DNA of 6,354 bases from RUG472 sp045224495 (lineage in GTDB: Bacteria; Bacillota; Clostridia; Christensenellales; CAG-138). Positions 1-5,246 of the stretch are shown one piece after another. How positions within the stretch are numbered: the stretch's first letter is position 1; the number at the start of each line of letters is the position of its first letter. Below the pieces are notes generated by a model. That model saw only the letters and a program-made list of their open reading frames with translations. It was not told the DNA's origin and made no database searches. Both the position numbers and the translations under genes were made by a program. Location: positions 1 through 6,354 of the forward strand of contig JBGVAK010000067.1 of the NCBI GenBank assembly GCA_045224495.1. Reading direction: 5' to 3'.

Positions 1-655
1 TGTCGTAGCCGTGCGGGACGCAGAGGCTGCCCAAAAGGCCATCAAGGCCTTGGGCGAAGCCCTGACCAACGAGTATCGGACCGCCGACCCCAATATCCGG
101 GTGGGGCTGAAGCCTGCCCAAAGCGACCTGGTCCCCCTGGACGAGGATAGCACCCGCCGGGTAGCCACCTTCCTGTTCTGCGCCCCCAACGGGGTCCAGA
201 TGATGAGCGCGGAGGTGCCGGGCCTGGTCCAGACCTCCCTGAACCTGGGCCGGGTCTACACCGAGGGCGATTCGGTGGTGGGCTGCTTCATGATCCGCTC
301 CAGCGTCAACTCCCAGGCTGCCGAGACCACCGAGAAAGTGATCACTCTGACAAAGACTCTGGGCGGGACTGTGGAGATCCCCGCCTCCTACTCCGCCTGG
401 CAGTATCGGCCGGATTCTCACCTGCGTGATGTGATGGTGGAGGCCTTCCGGGCGGTGTACGGCGAGGAGCCGAAGATCGCGGCGCTGCACGCGGGATTGG
501 AATGCGGGATCCTGTCGGGGAAGATGCCGGACCTCGATTGCATCTCCATCGGCCCGGATCTGACCAACATCCACACGCCCCGGGAGCGGCTGCATATCGC
601 CTCCACGGAGCGGACCTGGTATCTTACGCTGGAGACCCTCAAGCGGCTGAAGTAA
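1..655 (+). CDS. pepD: PepD-type aminoacyl-histidine dipeptidase (M20 family), C-terminal part
   Basis: This is the C-terminal part of a cytosolic zinc dipeptidase of the M20/PepD type (beta-alanyl-histidine or Xaa-His dipeptidase), which hydrolyses dipeptides and helps recycle amino acids. The reading frame is open from base 2, so the gene starts before the window. The GTG at 11 is just an internal Val codon. About 217 residues are visible, against about 485 for E. coli PepD, so the N-terminal metal ligands are missing. Visible family marks are HAGLECG at 488-508 and the C-terminal GPDLTNIHTP, whose His (572-574) matches the last metal-binding His of PepD. The preceding region fits the lid/dimerisation domain and the return of the catalytic domain. 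The stop codon TAA (653-655) runs directly into the ribosome-binding site of the next gene, so the two are probably co-transcribed and coupled. No frame damage is seen. Confidence 0.93.
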   Translation, partial: VVAVRDAEAAQKAIKALGEALTNEYRTADPNIRVGLKPAQSDLVPLDEDSTRRVATFLFCAPNGVQMMSAEVPGLVQTSLNLGRVYTEGDSVVGCFMIRSSVNSQAAETTEKVITLTKTLGGTVEIPASYSAWQYRPDSHLRDVMVEAFRAVYGEEPKIAALHAGLECGILSGKMPDLDCISIGPDLTNIHTPRERLHIASTERTWYLTLETLKRLK

Positions 656-660
656 GGAGG
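655..660 (+). promoter_or_regulatory. Ribosome-binding site of the CapA-like gene
   Basis: AGGAGG lies 6 bases before the ATG at 667 and shares its first base with the pepD stop codon. It fixes the start at 667. The same frame is open further upstream (to 502), but that stretch overlaps pepD and is not needed. Confidence 0.9.
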
Positions 661-666
661 AAAACC

Positions 667-1827
667 ATGAGCAAGGACAAGACCTCCATCGTGTTCACCG
701 GCGATATCGGCTTCGACCGGTACATGGACCGCCGCTGGGAGGACGACGAGCTCCTCTCAAAGCCCATCCTGGACTTCTTCCACAGCGCGGACCACGTGGC
801 CGCCAACGTGGAGGGGGCCCTTATCGACGCCGTGGACGACGGCAGCCGGGGCGTGTTCTTCCACGCCATGAACCCAGCCGCCACCAAGGTGCTGAAAAAC
901 ATGCACGCGGACATCTGGTGCGTGGGCAACAACCACACCATGGACGCGGGCAAGGAGGGCGTCGTCAGTACCAGGAAGATCGCGAAGGACATGGGCTGCA
1001 TGACCATCGGCGCAGGCCTCAACGAGGTGGAGGCGTCGGAACCCATCTATCTGGACGAAGCCGGCGGCATCGGCATGTTCGGCGTGGCGTATATGGCCGA
1101 GTGCATCCCCGCTACCGCCACGGAGCCCGGCATCTTCCGCTGGGACGACATGGACTACATCAAGAAGCGTATCGATGAGGTGAAAGCGAAGTGCCGCTGG
1201 TGCGTGGTGGTTTCCCACGGAGGCGAGGAGTTCACCAGCATGCCCAGTCCCTACACCCGGGATAGGTATCTCCGGTATCTGGAGCTGGGGGCGGACGTGG
1301 TGGTGGCCCACCATCCCCACGTGCCGGAGAACTACGAGCTGTTCCCCGACGGCAAGGCCATCTTCTACTCCCTGGGCAACTTCATCTTCGACACCAACTA
1401 CCAGCGGGCCCACCTGTACACCGACGTGGGCGTGCTCCTGAAGCTGATCTTTACCCCCGAGAAACTGGACTTCGAGGCCATGGGCATTCAAATCGTCCGC
1501 GGCCCGGAGAAGATCGTGGAGGCGCAGCTTCCCGACATCTTCACGAACATCCCCGCCGGGGAGTACGCCCTGCTTTCGCCCCTCGCTGCCAAGGCCTTCG
1601 TAGCCGAGGACATGCGCAAGATGATCTATCTGGAGCCGGACCGGTTCACGAACGCGCCTCAGGAAGTCTGGGACGGGTACTTCTTCAGCACCGAACCGGA
1701 CGGGTACTACGAGGGCACCCATATGGACTTCCACGTGATCGTGCCCTTCGCCCACACCGCCGAGGAGGGGGCTTGGAAGTACAGCAAGCTGGATAAAGTG
1801 AAGGAGTATATCCTCAAACAATTGTGA
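667..1827 (+). CDS. CapA-family (PGA_cap) metallophosphatase-like protein
   Basis: A 386-residue protein of the CapA family, whose fold resembles calcineurin-like metallophosphatases. The founding member takes part in poly-gamma-glutamate capsule export or assembly, but most homologues have no known substrate. Visible family motifs in order: TGDIGFDR at residues 11-18 (metal-binding Asp13), NVEGALID at 47-54, GNNHTMDAG at 87-95, SHGGEEF at 183-189, AHHPHVPE at 214-221 and YSLGNFIFD at 234-242. These supply the expected Asp, Asn and His ligands, so the enzyme looks intact. The remaining 140 residues form a less typical C-terminal extension. The start is fixed by AGGAGG six bases upstream. There is no signal peptide or membrane segment, so it should be cytosolic, unlike the membrane-anchored CapA of Bacillus anthracis. 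No capB, capC or capD lies beside it. Pairing with PepD suggests peptide or gamma-glutamyl turnover, which is inference. Confidence 0.88.
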   Translation: MSKDKTSIVFTGDIGFDRYMDRRWEDDELLSKPILDFFHSADHVAANVEGALIDAVDDGSRGVFFHAMNPAATKVLKNMHADIWCVGNNHTMDAGKEGVVSTRKIAKDMGCMTIGAGLNEVEASEPIYLDEAGGIGMFGVAYMAECIPATATEPGIFRWDDMDYIKKRIDEVKAKCRWCVVVSHGGEEFTSMPSPYTRDRYLRYLELGADVVVAHHPHVPENYELFPDGKAIFYSLGNFIFDTNYQRAHLYTDVGVLLKLIFTPEKLDFEAMGIQIVRGPEKIVEAQLPDIFTNIPAGEYALLSPLAAKAFVAEDMRKMIYLEPDRFTNAPQEVWDGYFFSTEPDGYYEGTHMDFHVIVPFAHTAEEGAWKYSKLDKVKEYILKQL

Positions 1828-1834
1828 TTGTTTT

Positions 1835-1973
1835 GCCGCTTTTTCTCTTTGGGTGCGGAGCTGAGCGCTGCCTGTGGCAGATATAGCGAAGCGAAGCACG
1901 GGCAAAACAACGAGAAATCAAACGAAGTGCAGGTTTCGACTATGTTTTGCCCCTGGTGAAGAGAAAAAGCGGC
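1835..1973. repeat. Nested inverted-repeat element after the CapA-like gene
   Basis: A perfect 15-bp inverted repeat (GCCGCTTTTTCTCTT at 1835-1849, its complement at 1959-1973) encloses 109 bases. Inside are a 5-bp hairpin CTGCC-TGT-GGCAG (1868-1880) and a second arm GGGCAAAAC (1900-1908) with GTTTTGCCC (1944-1952). That arm continues with GAAATC (1914-1919) against GGTTTC (1932-1937), which includes one G-T wobble. Together this gives a three-way-junction shape that begins 7 bases after the CapA stop codon. There is no coding signal. It could be a structured 3' UTR or small RNA, a miniature mobile or palindromic element, or part of a bidirectional termination region. No clear target-site duplication is seen at the ends. 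Confidence 0.6.
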
Positions 1974-1998
1974 GGAAAAAGAGAAACTTGAGAAGAGA

Positions 1999-2029
1999 AA
2001 GAGGACTGTGCACGAAGCATAGTCCTCTT
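1999..2029 (-). terminator. Hairpin, probable terminator of the four-gene operon
   Basis: AAGAGGACTGTGC (1999-2011) pairs with GCATAGTCCTCTT (2017-2029), 13 bp including one G-T wobble, around an ACGAA loop. Read on the minus strand, the stem is followed by a pyrimidine-rich, T-rich run (TTCTCTTCTC), as expected of an intrinsic terminator for the operon ending at 2086. Read on the plus strand it is followed by the weaker TCTTAAGTTCTTTT, so it could also stop transcripts from the CapA-like gene. Flanking AACTT/AAGTT bases extend the pairing imperfectly. Direction of action is inferred. Confidence 0.55.
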
Positions 2030-2045
2030 CTTAAGTTCTTTTGGC

Positions 2046-2075
2046 CGCACCTTTTCTTTTCGAAGAAAAGGTGCG
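2046..2075. terminator. Strong 13-bp hairpin with TTCG loop between convergent genes
   Basis: CGCACCTTTTCTT (2046-2058) and AAGAAAAGGTGCG (2063-2075) form a perfect 13-bp stem around TTCG. It starts 10 bases past the HAD gene's stop codon in the direction of transcription. Neither side carries a good T-run (AAGCTTTCC on the plus strand, GCCAAAAGAAC on the minus). It may therefore act as a 3'-end-protecting or repeat hairpin working with the neighbouring hairpin, and not as a classic terminator alone. Confidence 0.5.
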
Positions 2076-2085
2076 AAGCTTTCCA

Positions 2086-2754
2086 TCAATCCTCTTCAAA
2101 AAGATACTTATACAGCCCCTCCGTCGAATCGAAGTACAGAGGGCAGTTCTCCTGCAAAAAGGCCCGTATCTCCGGCACGTCGTAGGCCCAGCCCGCGGCG
2201 GCGAAGGGCACGCCCCGCTGCCGCGCCATGTCGTACCCCGGCTTCAGGTCGTCCACCATCAGGATATCGGCAGGCGCCAGGTCCATACACGCCATGAGCC
2301 GGTCCAGGGCGAAGGGGTTGGGCTTGCGCTGCGCCCGGGGTAGCTCCCAGCCGAAGACCATGGACGGCTCGGGGAGCCCGTTCTCCCGGTAGTCCCGCAG
2401 GATGTTCTCCCGCAGGGAGTGGGAGATGACGGCGATGCTGCCGCCCCGCCGTAGCTGTTCGGTCATGATCTCGCGGATGCCGGGGAAGGCTCGGGGCACG
2501 TGGGTGGAGACATAGTCGGTCCACACTGCCATCTCCCGATCCAGCTCTGCCGGGGTCAGGTGCAGGGTCTGCTCGCAGTATTCCAGAAACCCGGGGTGGA
2601 AGTTCACGCGGAAGTATTCCTCCAGGCTGATGGTGGTCCCCGGCCGGACCTCCCGGAGATAGACCAGGAAGGCGGGGTGATGGATGAGGCGGGTGCTGTC
2701 CATGACCGTATCGTCGTGGTCCAGCACCAGGCACTTGTATTTGAGCCGGTTCAT
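2086..2754 (-). CDS. HAD-superfamily hydrolase (phosphoglycolate phosphatase/beta-phosphoglucomutase-like)
   Basis: A 222-residue haloacid-dehalogenase-type phosphatase, acting on an unknown small phosphorylated substrate in the cytosol. All four HAD motifs are visible: motif I DHDDT (nucleophile Asp12, acid-base Asp14), motif II Ser111 in IAVISHS, motif III Lys144 in RKPNP, and motif IV Asp168-Asp169 in ILMVDDLKPG. Residues between motif I and motif II form a helical cap of the C1 type. The second Asp of DHDDT replaces the common Gly of DxDGT, a tolerated variant. The start is the ATG at 2752-2754, which overlaps the stop of the glutaredoxin-like gene as ATGA, so translation is probably coupled; no strong ribosome-binding site is seen. 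The frame is open further upstream to 2919, but that part overlaps the previous gene and reads as low-complexity sequence. It is the last gene of its operon. Substrate cannot be told from sequence. Confidence 0.87.
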   Translation of the reverse strand: MNRLKYKCLVLDHDDTVMDSTRLIHHPAFLVYLREVRPGTTISLEEYFRVNFHPGFLEYCEQTLHLTPAELDREMAVWTDYVSTHVPRAFPGIREIMTEQLRRGGSIAVISHSLRENILRDYRENGLPEPSMVFGWELPRAQRKPNPFALDRLMACMDLAPADILMVDDLKPGYDMARQRGVPFAAAGWAYDVPEIRAFLQENCPLYFDSTEGLYKYLFEED

Positions 2755-3032
2755 GCCGCCAGGACCCGGTCGAAGGCCGCCCGGATGCGGGCCTTGATGG
2801 TCTCGTAGCCCTGGAGGGGCGAGCACTCGTAGAGCTTGTCCTCGCCATAGAACAGGGAGGGCACCCGGTAGTAGTCGTAGCTGTCGGCCAGGGCCCTTTC
2901 CTCGTTCTCCTCGATCCAACGCAGGGCCAGGGCTTCATAGGCGGGGCTCTCCTGCCGCAGCTCCTCTACGGCGCGGCGGGCGGCGTCACAGTAGGGACAG
3001 CCGGTCAGATAGAAAATGATGATTTCACGCAT
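2751..3032 (-). CDS. Glutaredoxin-like thiol-disulfide protein
   Basis: A 93-residue protein of the thioredoxin fold, glutaredoxin size. The N-terminus is a beta strand followed by the dithiol active site CPYC (Cys12 to Cys15), identical to that of classic glutaredoxins. The expected cis-proline is in RVPSLF (Pro58). An acidic middle (EENEERALADSYDYY) separates the two. An extra Cys70 is present in YECSPLQGYE, and the GYE there sits where glutaredoxins carry their glutathione-contacting Gly. The likely role is reduction of disulfides or of mixed thiol adducts in the cytosol; the electron donor (glutathione, thioredoxin reductase or another thiol) is not visible. The start is ATG at 3030-3032 with AAAGGA about eight bases upstream, 15 bases after the MATE stop. 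The stop codon overlaps the HAD start. Small size and the complete motif set make truncation unlikely. Confidence 0.85.
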   Translation of the reverse strand: MREIIIFYLTGCPYCDAARRAVEELRQESPAYEALALRWIEENEERALADSYDYYRVPSLFYGEDKLYECSPLQGYETIKARIRAAFDRVLAA

Positions 3033-3047
3033 GTTTTTTTCCTTTCG

Positions 3048-4424
3048 TTATGACGGCTCAGAGAGCCGCCGGATGCGTTTGAGCTGGGTGAGGCGCATGG
3101 TGAGATAGCAGACGGTGCCGCCCAGGATATTGGAGACGGGTTCGGCCAGGAACACGCCTTTGACCCCCAGGCCCAGACGGGGTAGGAGCAGTGTCAGGGG
3201 AACCACGATGATCACCTTGCGGAGGAGGGAGAAGAAAATGGCGTGCCGGGCGTCCCCCAGCGCCACGAAGGCGGATTGGCCGGCGAACTGGAAGGCCATG
3301 AACACGAAGCCGAAGAAATAGAGGCGCAGGGCCGTCACGCCCGCTTCCATCATGGCGGCATCGTCGGAGAAGATGCCGAAGAATAGCCGGGGCAGGAGCA
3401 GCACCAGCACCCACGCCAAAAGGGTGTATGCGCCGCAGATCAGGGTGCTGAACCGAATGCTCTGCAGGACCCGTTCATATCGTTTGGCGCCATAGTTGAA
3501 GCTGGTGACGGGCTGGCTGCCGTTGGTGATGCCGTGGACGGGCAGCAGGAACACCTCGCGCACGGAGTTCACCACGGTCATGACCCCCACATAGAGGTCC
3601 CCGCCGAACTGCTGCAATGTGGCGTTGCAGGCGATCTGCACGAGACACGTGGTTCCCTGGGCGATGAAGCTGGCCGTGCCCAGCTTGGCGATGTCCCTGA
3701 CGATATCGCCCTGCAGAGCCATGTTCTCCCGCTTCAGCGGGATGATGGTCTGTTTCCCCGTCAAAAACCGCAGCACCCACAGGGCGGACAGGGCCTGGCT
3801 GATGACGGTGGCCAGGGCTGCGCCGCGGACGCCCATGTGGAGGACGAAGATGAACACCGGGTCCAGGGCGATGTTCACCGCCGCGCCGATGACGATGGAC
3901 AGCATGCCCATGCGGGGGAAGCCCTGGGCGTTGATGTAGCCGTTGAGGCCCGTAGCGAGCATGGAGAAGGCCGTGCCCATGAGGTAGATGTCGAGATACG
4001 CCTTGGCGTAGACGAAGGAGTCCTCGCTGGCGCCGAAGGCGAAGAGGATGGGCCGCATGAAGAGGTAGCCGATGACCATGAGGACGGCGGAGCTCATGAG
4101 CTGCAGGGTACAGGAGTTGCCCAAAATGCGCCCGGCTCGATCCTCGTCCTGTGCGCCCCGGGCCATGGAAAAGAGGGGCACGCCGCCGGTGCCGAACAGG
4201 GCCGCAAATCCCATGATCAGCGTGACGATGGGAAAGGTGAGGCCTACGCCGGTCAGGGCCATGCCGCTGCCGTCGCCCATGTGGCCCAGGTAGATCCGGT
4301 CCACCACGTTGTACAAAAGGTGCACCAGCTGGGCTACGATCAGGGGCCCCGCCTGGTCCAGGACCCGCCGCCACACGGGCCCCTGGGAAAAATCAGTCTT
4401 CGGTTGTGCGCCGTGCCCGTTCAT
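3048..4424 (-). CDS. MATE-family multidrug/metabolite efflux transporter
   Basis: A 458-residue inner-membrane exporter of the MATE family (COG0534, NorM/DinF-like), which uses a sodium or proton gradient to expel drugs or metabolites. Length matches the family. About twelve hydrophobic segments can be counted, falling into two halves, for example near residues 24-42, 56-80, 101-124, 172-187, 190-211, 237-258, 268-290, 316-342, 351-379 and 390-405. Family marks are NVVDRIYLG (39-47), ALDPVFIFVLHMGVRGAALAT (about 176-196) and GSQPVTSFNYGAKRYERV (about 292-309). The chosen ATG lies 9 bases after the stop of the flavin reductase gene and has no clear ribosome-binding site, so it probably relies on translational coupling. 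A GTG at 4374-4376 is a weaker alternative start. Substrate and coupling ion are unknown; the redox partners in the operon suggest an oxidised or electrophilic compound, which is inference. Confidence 0.92.
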   Translation of the reverse strand: MNGHGAQPKTDFSQGPVWRRVLDQAGPLIVAQLVHLLYNVVDRIYLGHMGDGSGMALTGVGLTFPIVTLIMGFAALFGTGGVPLFSMARGAQDEDRAGRILGNSCTLQLMSSAVLMVIGYLFMRPILFAFGASEDSFVYAKAYLDIYLMGTAFSMLATGLNGYINAQGFPRMGMLSIVIGAAVNIALDPVFIFVLHMGVRGAALATVISQALSALWVLRFLTGKQTIIPLKRENMALQGDIVRDIAKLGTASFIAQGTTCLVQIACNATLQQFGGDLYVGVMTVVNSVREVFLLPVHGITNGSQPVTSFNYGAKRYERVLQSIRFSTLICGAYTLLAWVLVLLLPRLFFGIFSDDAAMMEAGVTALRLYFFGFVFMAFQFAGQSAFVALGDARHAIFFSLLRKVIIVVPLTLLLPRLGLGVKGVFLAEPVSNILGGTVCYLTMRLTQLKRIRRLSEPS

Positions 4425-4433
4425 GCCGGCTGC

Positions 4434-4901
4434 TTAGACCAGATGCTCCGTCACTTCGCCCATGAAGATCCAGTGGGGCTCGATGCCGTTCTGATAGATC
4501 TTCTGGGCGTAGGGCGGCACGGCCTCGTAGGTCATGGGCGCCATATAGATCTTCTGGCAGACGAAGGTCTCCGTGGCTTCGGCGAAGGTGATGCCCTGGG
4601 GCAGGAACCTGGGCGTCAGGCCCGCCGCAGCCACCTTGTCCCCATCCCGGCCGGACAGGCGGCCCATGACCGTCAGGGCAGGGCGGCAGCTTTCGGGGAA
4701 GAAGGACACGGTGAAGGTGTCGCTGTCCTTCATGAACTGCCAGGTGTACCGGTCCGGCCGCACGTAGACCGTCAGTACGTCCCTGTTCCACACGGTCCCC
4801 AAGCTCCCCCAGCCGATGGTCATGCTGTTGAAATGCTCCTTGGTGCCCGCCGTCAGCAGGGCCCAGTCCTTTTCGAATTTAGTGAAGGGATCGACTTGCA
4901 T
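4434..4901 (-). CDS. Flavin reductase-like FMN-binding split-barrel protein
   Basis: A 155-residue protein of the flavin reductase-like (FMN-binding split barrel) family, which binds FMN and typically reduces flavin with NAD(P)H or acts as a small oxidoreductase. Visible marks are NSMTIGWGSLGTVWNRDV (25-42), the usual flavin phosphate-contact strand with its N(S/A)MT start, then LTVYVRPDRYTW (43-54) and DTFTVSFFPE (61-70). All are typical of the barrel. No cofactor besides flavin is evident and no partner monooxygenase gene is adjacent. The start is ATG at 4899-4901 with AGGAGG eight bases upstream. It is the first gene of the four-gene operon and has a good promoter about 30 bases upstream. 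Members from anaerobic Clostridia often have unknown substrates. The product is cytosolic; no signal or membrane segment is seen. Confidence 0.87.
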   Translation of the reverse strand: MQVDPFTKFEKDWALLTAGTKEHFNSMTIGWGSLGTVWNRDVLTVYVRPDRYTWQFMKDSDTFTVSFFPESCRPALTVMGRLSGRDGDKVAAAGLTPRFLPQGITFAEATETFVCQKIYMAPMTYEAVPPYAQKIYQNGIEPHWIFMGEVTEHLV

Positions 4902-4909
4902 GGTCTGTT

Positions 4910-4915
4910 CCTCCT
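4910..4915 (-). promoter_or_regulatory. Ribosome-binding site of the flavin reductase gene
   Basis: AGGAGG on the minus strand, eight bases before the ATG at 4901. It is the only strong site in the operon and marks 4901 as the true start of the first gene. Confidence 0.88.
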
Positions 4916-4930
4916 GAACCTGTTTCCTTC

Positions 4931-4959
4931 ATTATACCCGCATCTTTCCGCTTTTTCCA
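4931..4959 (-). promoter_or_regulatory. Sigma-70-type promoter of the flavin reductase-MATE-Grx-HAD operon
   Basis: On the minus strand a perfect TATAAT (4931-4936) is preceded, after exactly 17 bases, by TGGAAA (4954-4959), which matches four of six bases of the -35 consensus TTGACA. Transcription would start near 4924, leaving a leader of about 20 bases that contains the AGGAGG. Just upstream lies an A/T-rich run with the palindrome TTTTGCAAAA (4965-4974), a possible UP element or operator. That run is also the tail of the terminator-like hairpin at 4971-4996. Confidence 0.65.
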
Positions 4960-4970
4960 CCGTTTTTTGC

Positions 4971-4996
4971 AAAACAAAAGCGCGGTGTAGCCGCGC
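4971..4996 (-). terminator. Intrinsic terminator candidate upstream of the operon promoter
   Basis: On the minus strand GCGCGG-CTACA-CCGCGC (4980-4996) forms a 6-bp GC-only stem, directly followed by TTTTGTTTT (4971-4979). This is the classic terminator shape. It would stop transcripts entering from the ABC gene or from the structured spacer before they reach the promoter at 4931-4959. Confidence 0.6.
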
Positions 4997-5002
4997 GAAA
5001 TC

Positions 5003-5062
5003 ATGCTGCGAAAGAAGAACGGCAGGCTGAAATATGTCAAACCCAGCGACATGCGCGTGTGA
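5003..5062 (+). other. Doubtful small ORF, 19 codons, basic
   Basis: An ATG at 5003 opens a frame of 19 codons ending in TGA at 5060-5062. The peptide is strongly basic (MLRKKNGRLKYVKPSDMRV). No ribosome-binding site or promoter is visible, and in-frame TAG at 4988-4990 closes the frame upstream. It ends three bases before the 9-bp hairpin at 5066-5086. It may be a leader-type peptide, a remnant of a lost gene, or chance. The sequence resembles no family that I recognise. Confidence 0.2.
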
Positions 5063-5065
5063 ATA

Positions 5066-5086
5066 CAAGAACGCTTTGCGTTCTTG
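5066..5086. repeat. 9-bp perfect hairpin
   Basis: CAAGAACGC (5066-5074) and GCGTTCTTG (5078-5086) pair perfectly around TTT. Outer GTGT (5057-5060) and ACAC (5090-5093) can extend the stem past an internal loop. No T-run follows on either strand, so a terminator role is weak. It stands next to the long hairpin at 5094-5171 and may belong to the same structured element. Confidence 0.55.
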
Positions 5087-5093
5087 CGACACC

Positions 5094-5171
5094 CTGCAGG
5101 CCCCGCCGCCCGGTGACCCAGACGTAAGCTCAGCTTGCTGAGCGTCGTTTGGTCATAGGCGGGACCTGGAG
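5094..5171. repeat. Long interrupted hairpin, candidate structured RNA or palindromic element
   Basis: The two halves of this 78-base stretch fold on each other. From the outside: CT/AG, a G-G mismatch, CAGG (5097-5100) with CCTG (5165-5168), a C-A mismatch, and CCCGCC (5102-5107) with GGCGGG (5158-5163). After an asymmetric internal loop come TGA/TCA, then CCAGACG (5118-5124) with CGTTTGG (5146-5152, one G-T pair), and finally GCTCAG (5128-5133) with CTGAGC (5138-5143) around CTTG. The result is a rod of roughly 28 base pairs with internal loops. There is no credible coding frame. I do not recognise a known riboswitch consensus in it. It might be a small RNA, a leader, or a copy of a genome-wide palindromic repeat. 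Confidence 0.55.
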
Positions 5172-5208
5172 GCGAAGCGAACGCGTAGCATCTCGCCGCA
5201 GCGGATAA

Positions 5209-5241
5209 TCAAAGGGGAGGAACAACGTTCCTCCCCTTTGA
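5209..5241 (-). terminator. Terminator of the ABC transporter ATPase gene
   Basis: TCAAAGGGGAGGAAC (5209-5223) and GTTCCTCCCCTTTGA (5227-5241) form a perfect 15-bp stem with a three-base loop, starting 5 bases past the stop codon of the ABC gene on the minus strand. The A/T pairs at the stem foot and the following TTAT give a modest U-run. This is a good place and strength for a terminator. Being symmetrical, it could also act in the plus direction. Confidence 0.7.
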
Positions 5242-5246
5242 AGTCG

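Noticed and set aside
757..1905. A 382-codon open frame on the minus strand antisense to the CapA-like gene
   Set aside because: Repetitive His/Val/Gly-rich translation without motifs; the opposite strand has full CapA motifs and a proper ribosome-binding site.
1835..1973. CRISPR array or insertion sequence in the spacer
   Set aside because: There are no regularly spaced direct repeats and no transposase frame; only inverted pairing is seen, and no target-site duplication at the ends.
1874..2185. A 103-codon plus-strand frame across the convergent spacer
   Set aside because: It runs through the inverted repeats and into the HAD gene's 3' end, has no ribosome-binding site, and its composition reflects the purine-rich tract.
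3534..5030. A 498-codon open frame on the plus strand antisense to the MATE and flavin reductase genes
   Set aside because: Its translation is low-complexity (His, Gly, Asp, Val rich) with no family motif. It is the mirror of strongly biased high-GC codons in two convincing genes.
4853..5092. A 79-codon minus-strand frame over the promoter region
   Set aside because: It overlaps the start of the flavin reductase gene in another frame, covers the promoter and terminator-like hairpin, and shows no recognisable domain.
4971..5246. tRNA gene or known riboswitch in the second spacer
   Set aside because: No cloverleaf with a TTCGA-type T-loop, and no consensus core I know (TPP, FMN, SAM, cobalamin, ZTP, cyclic-di-GMP, THF) could be matched by eye.
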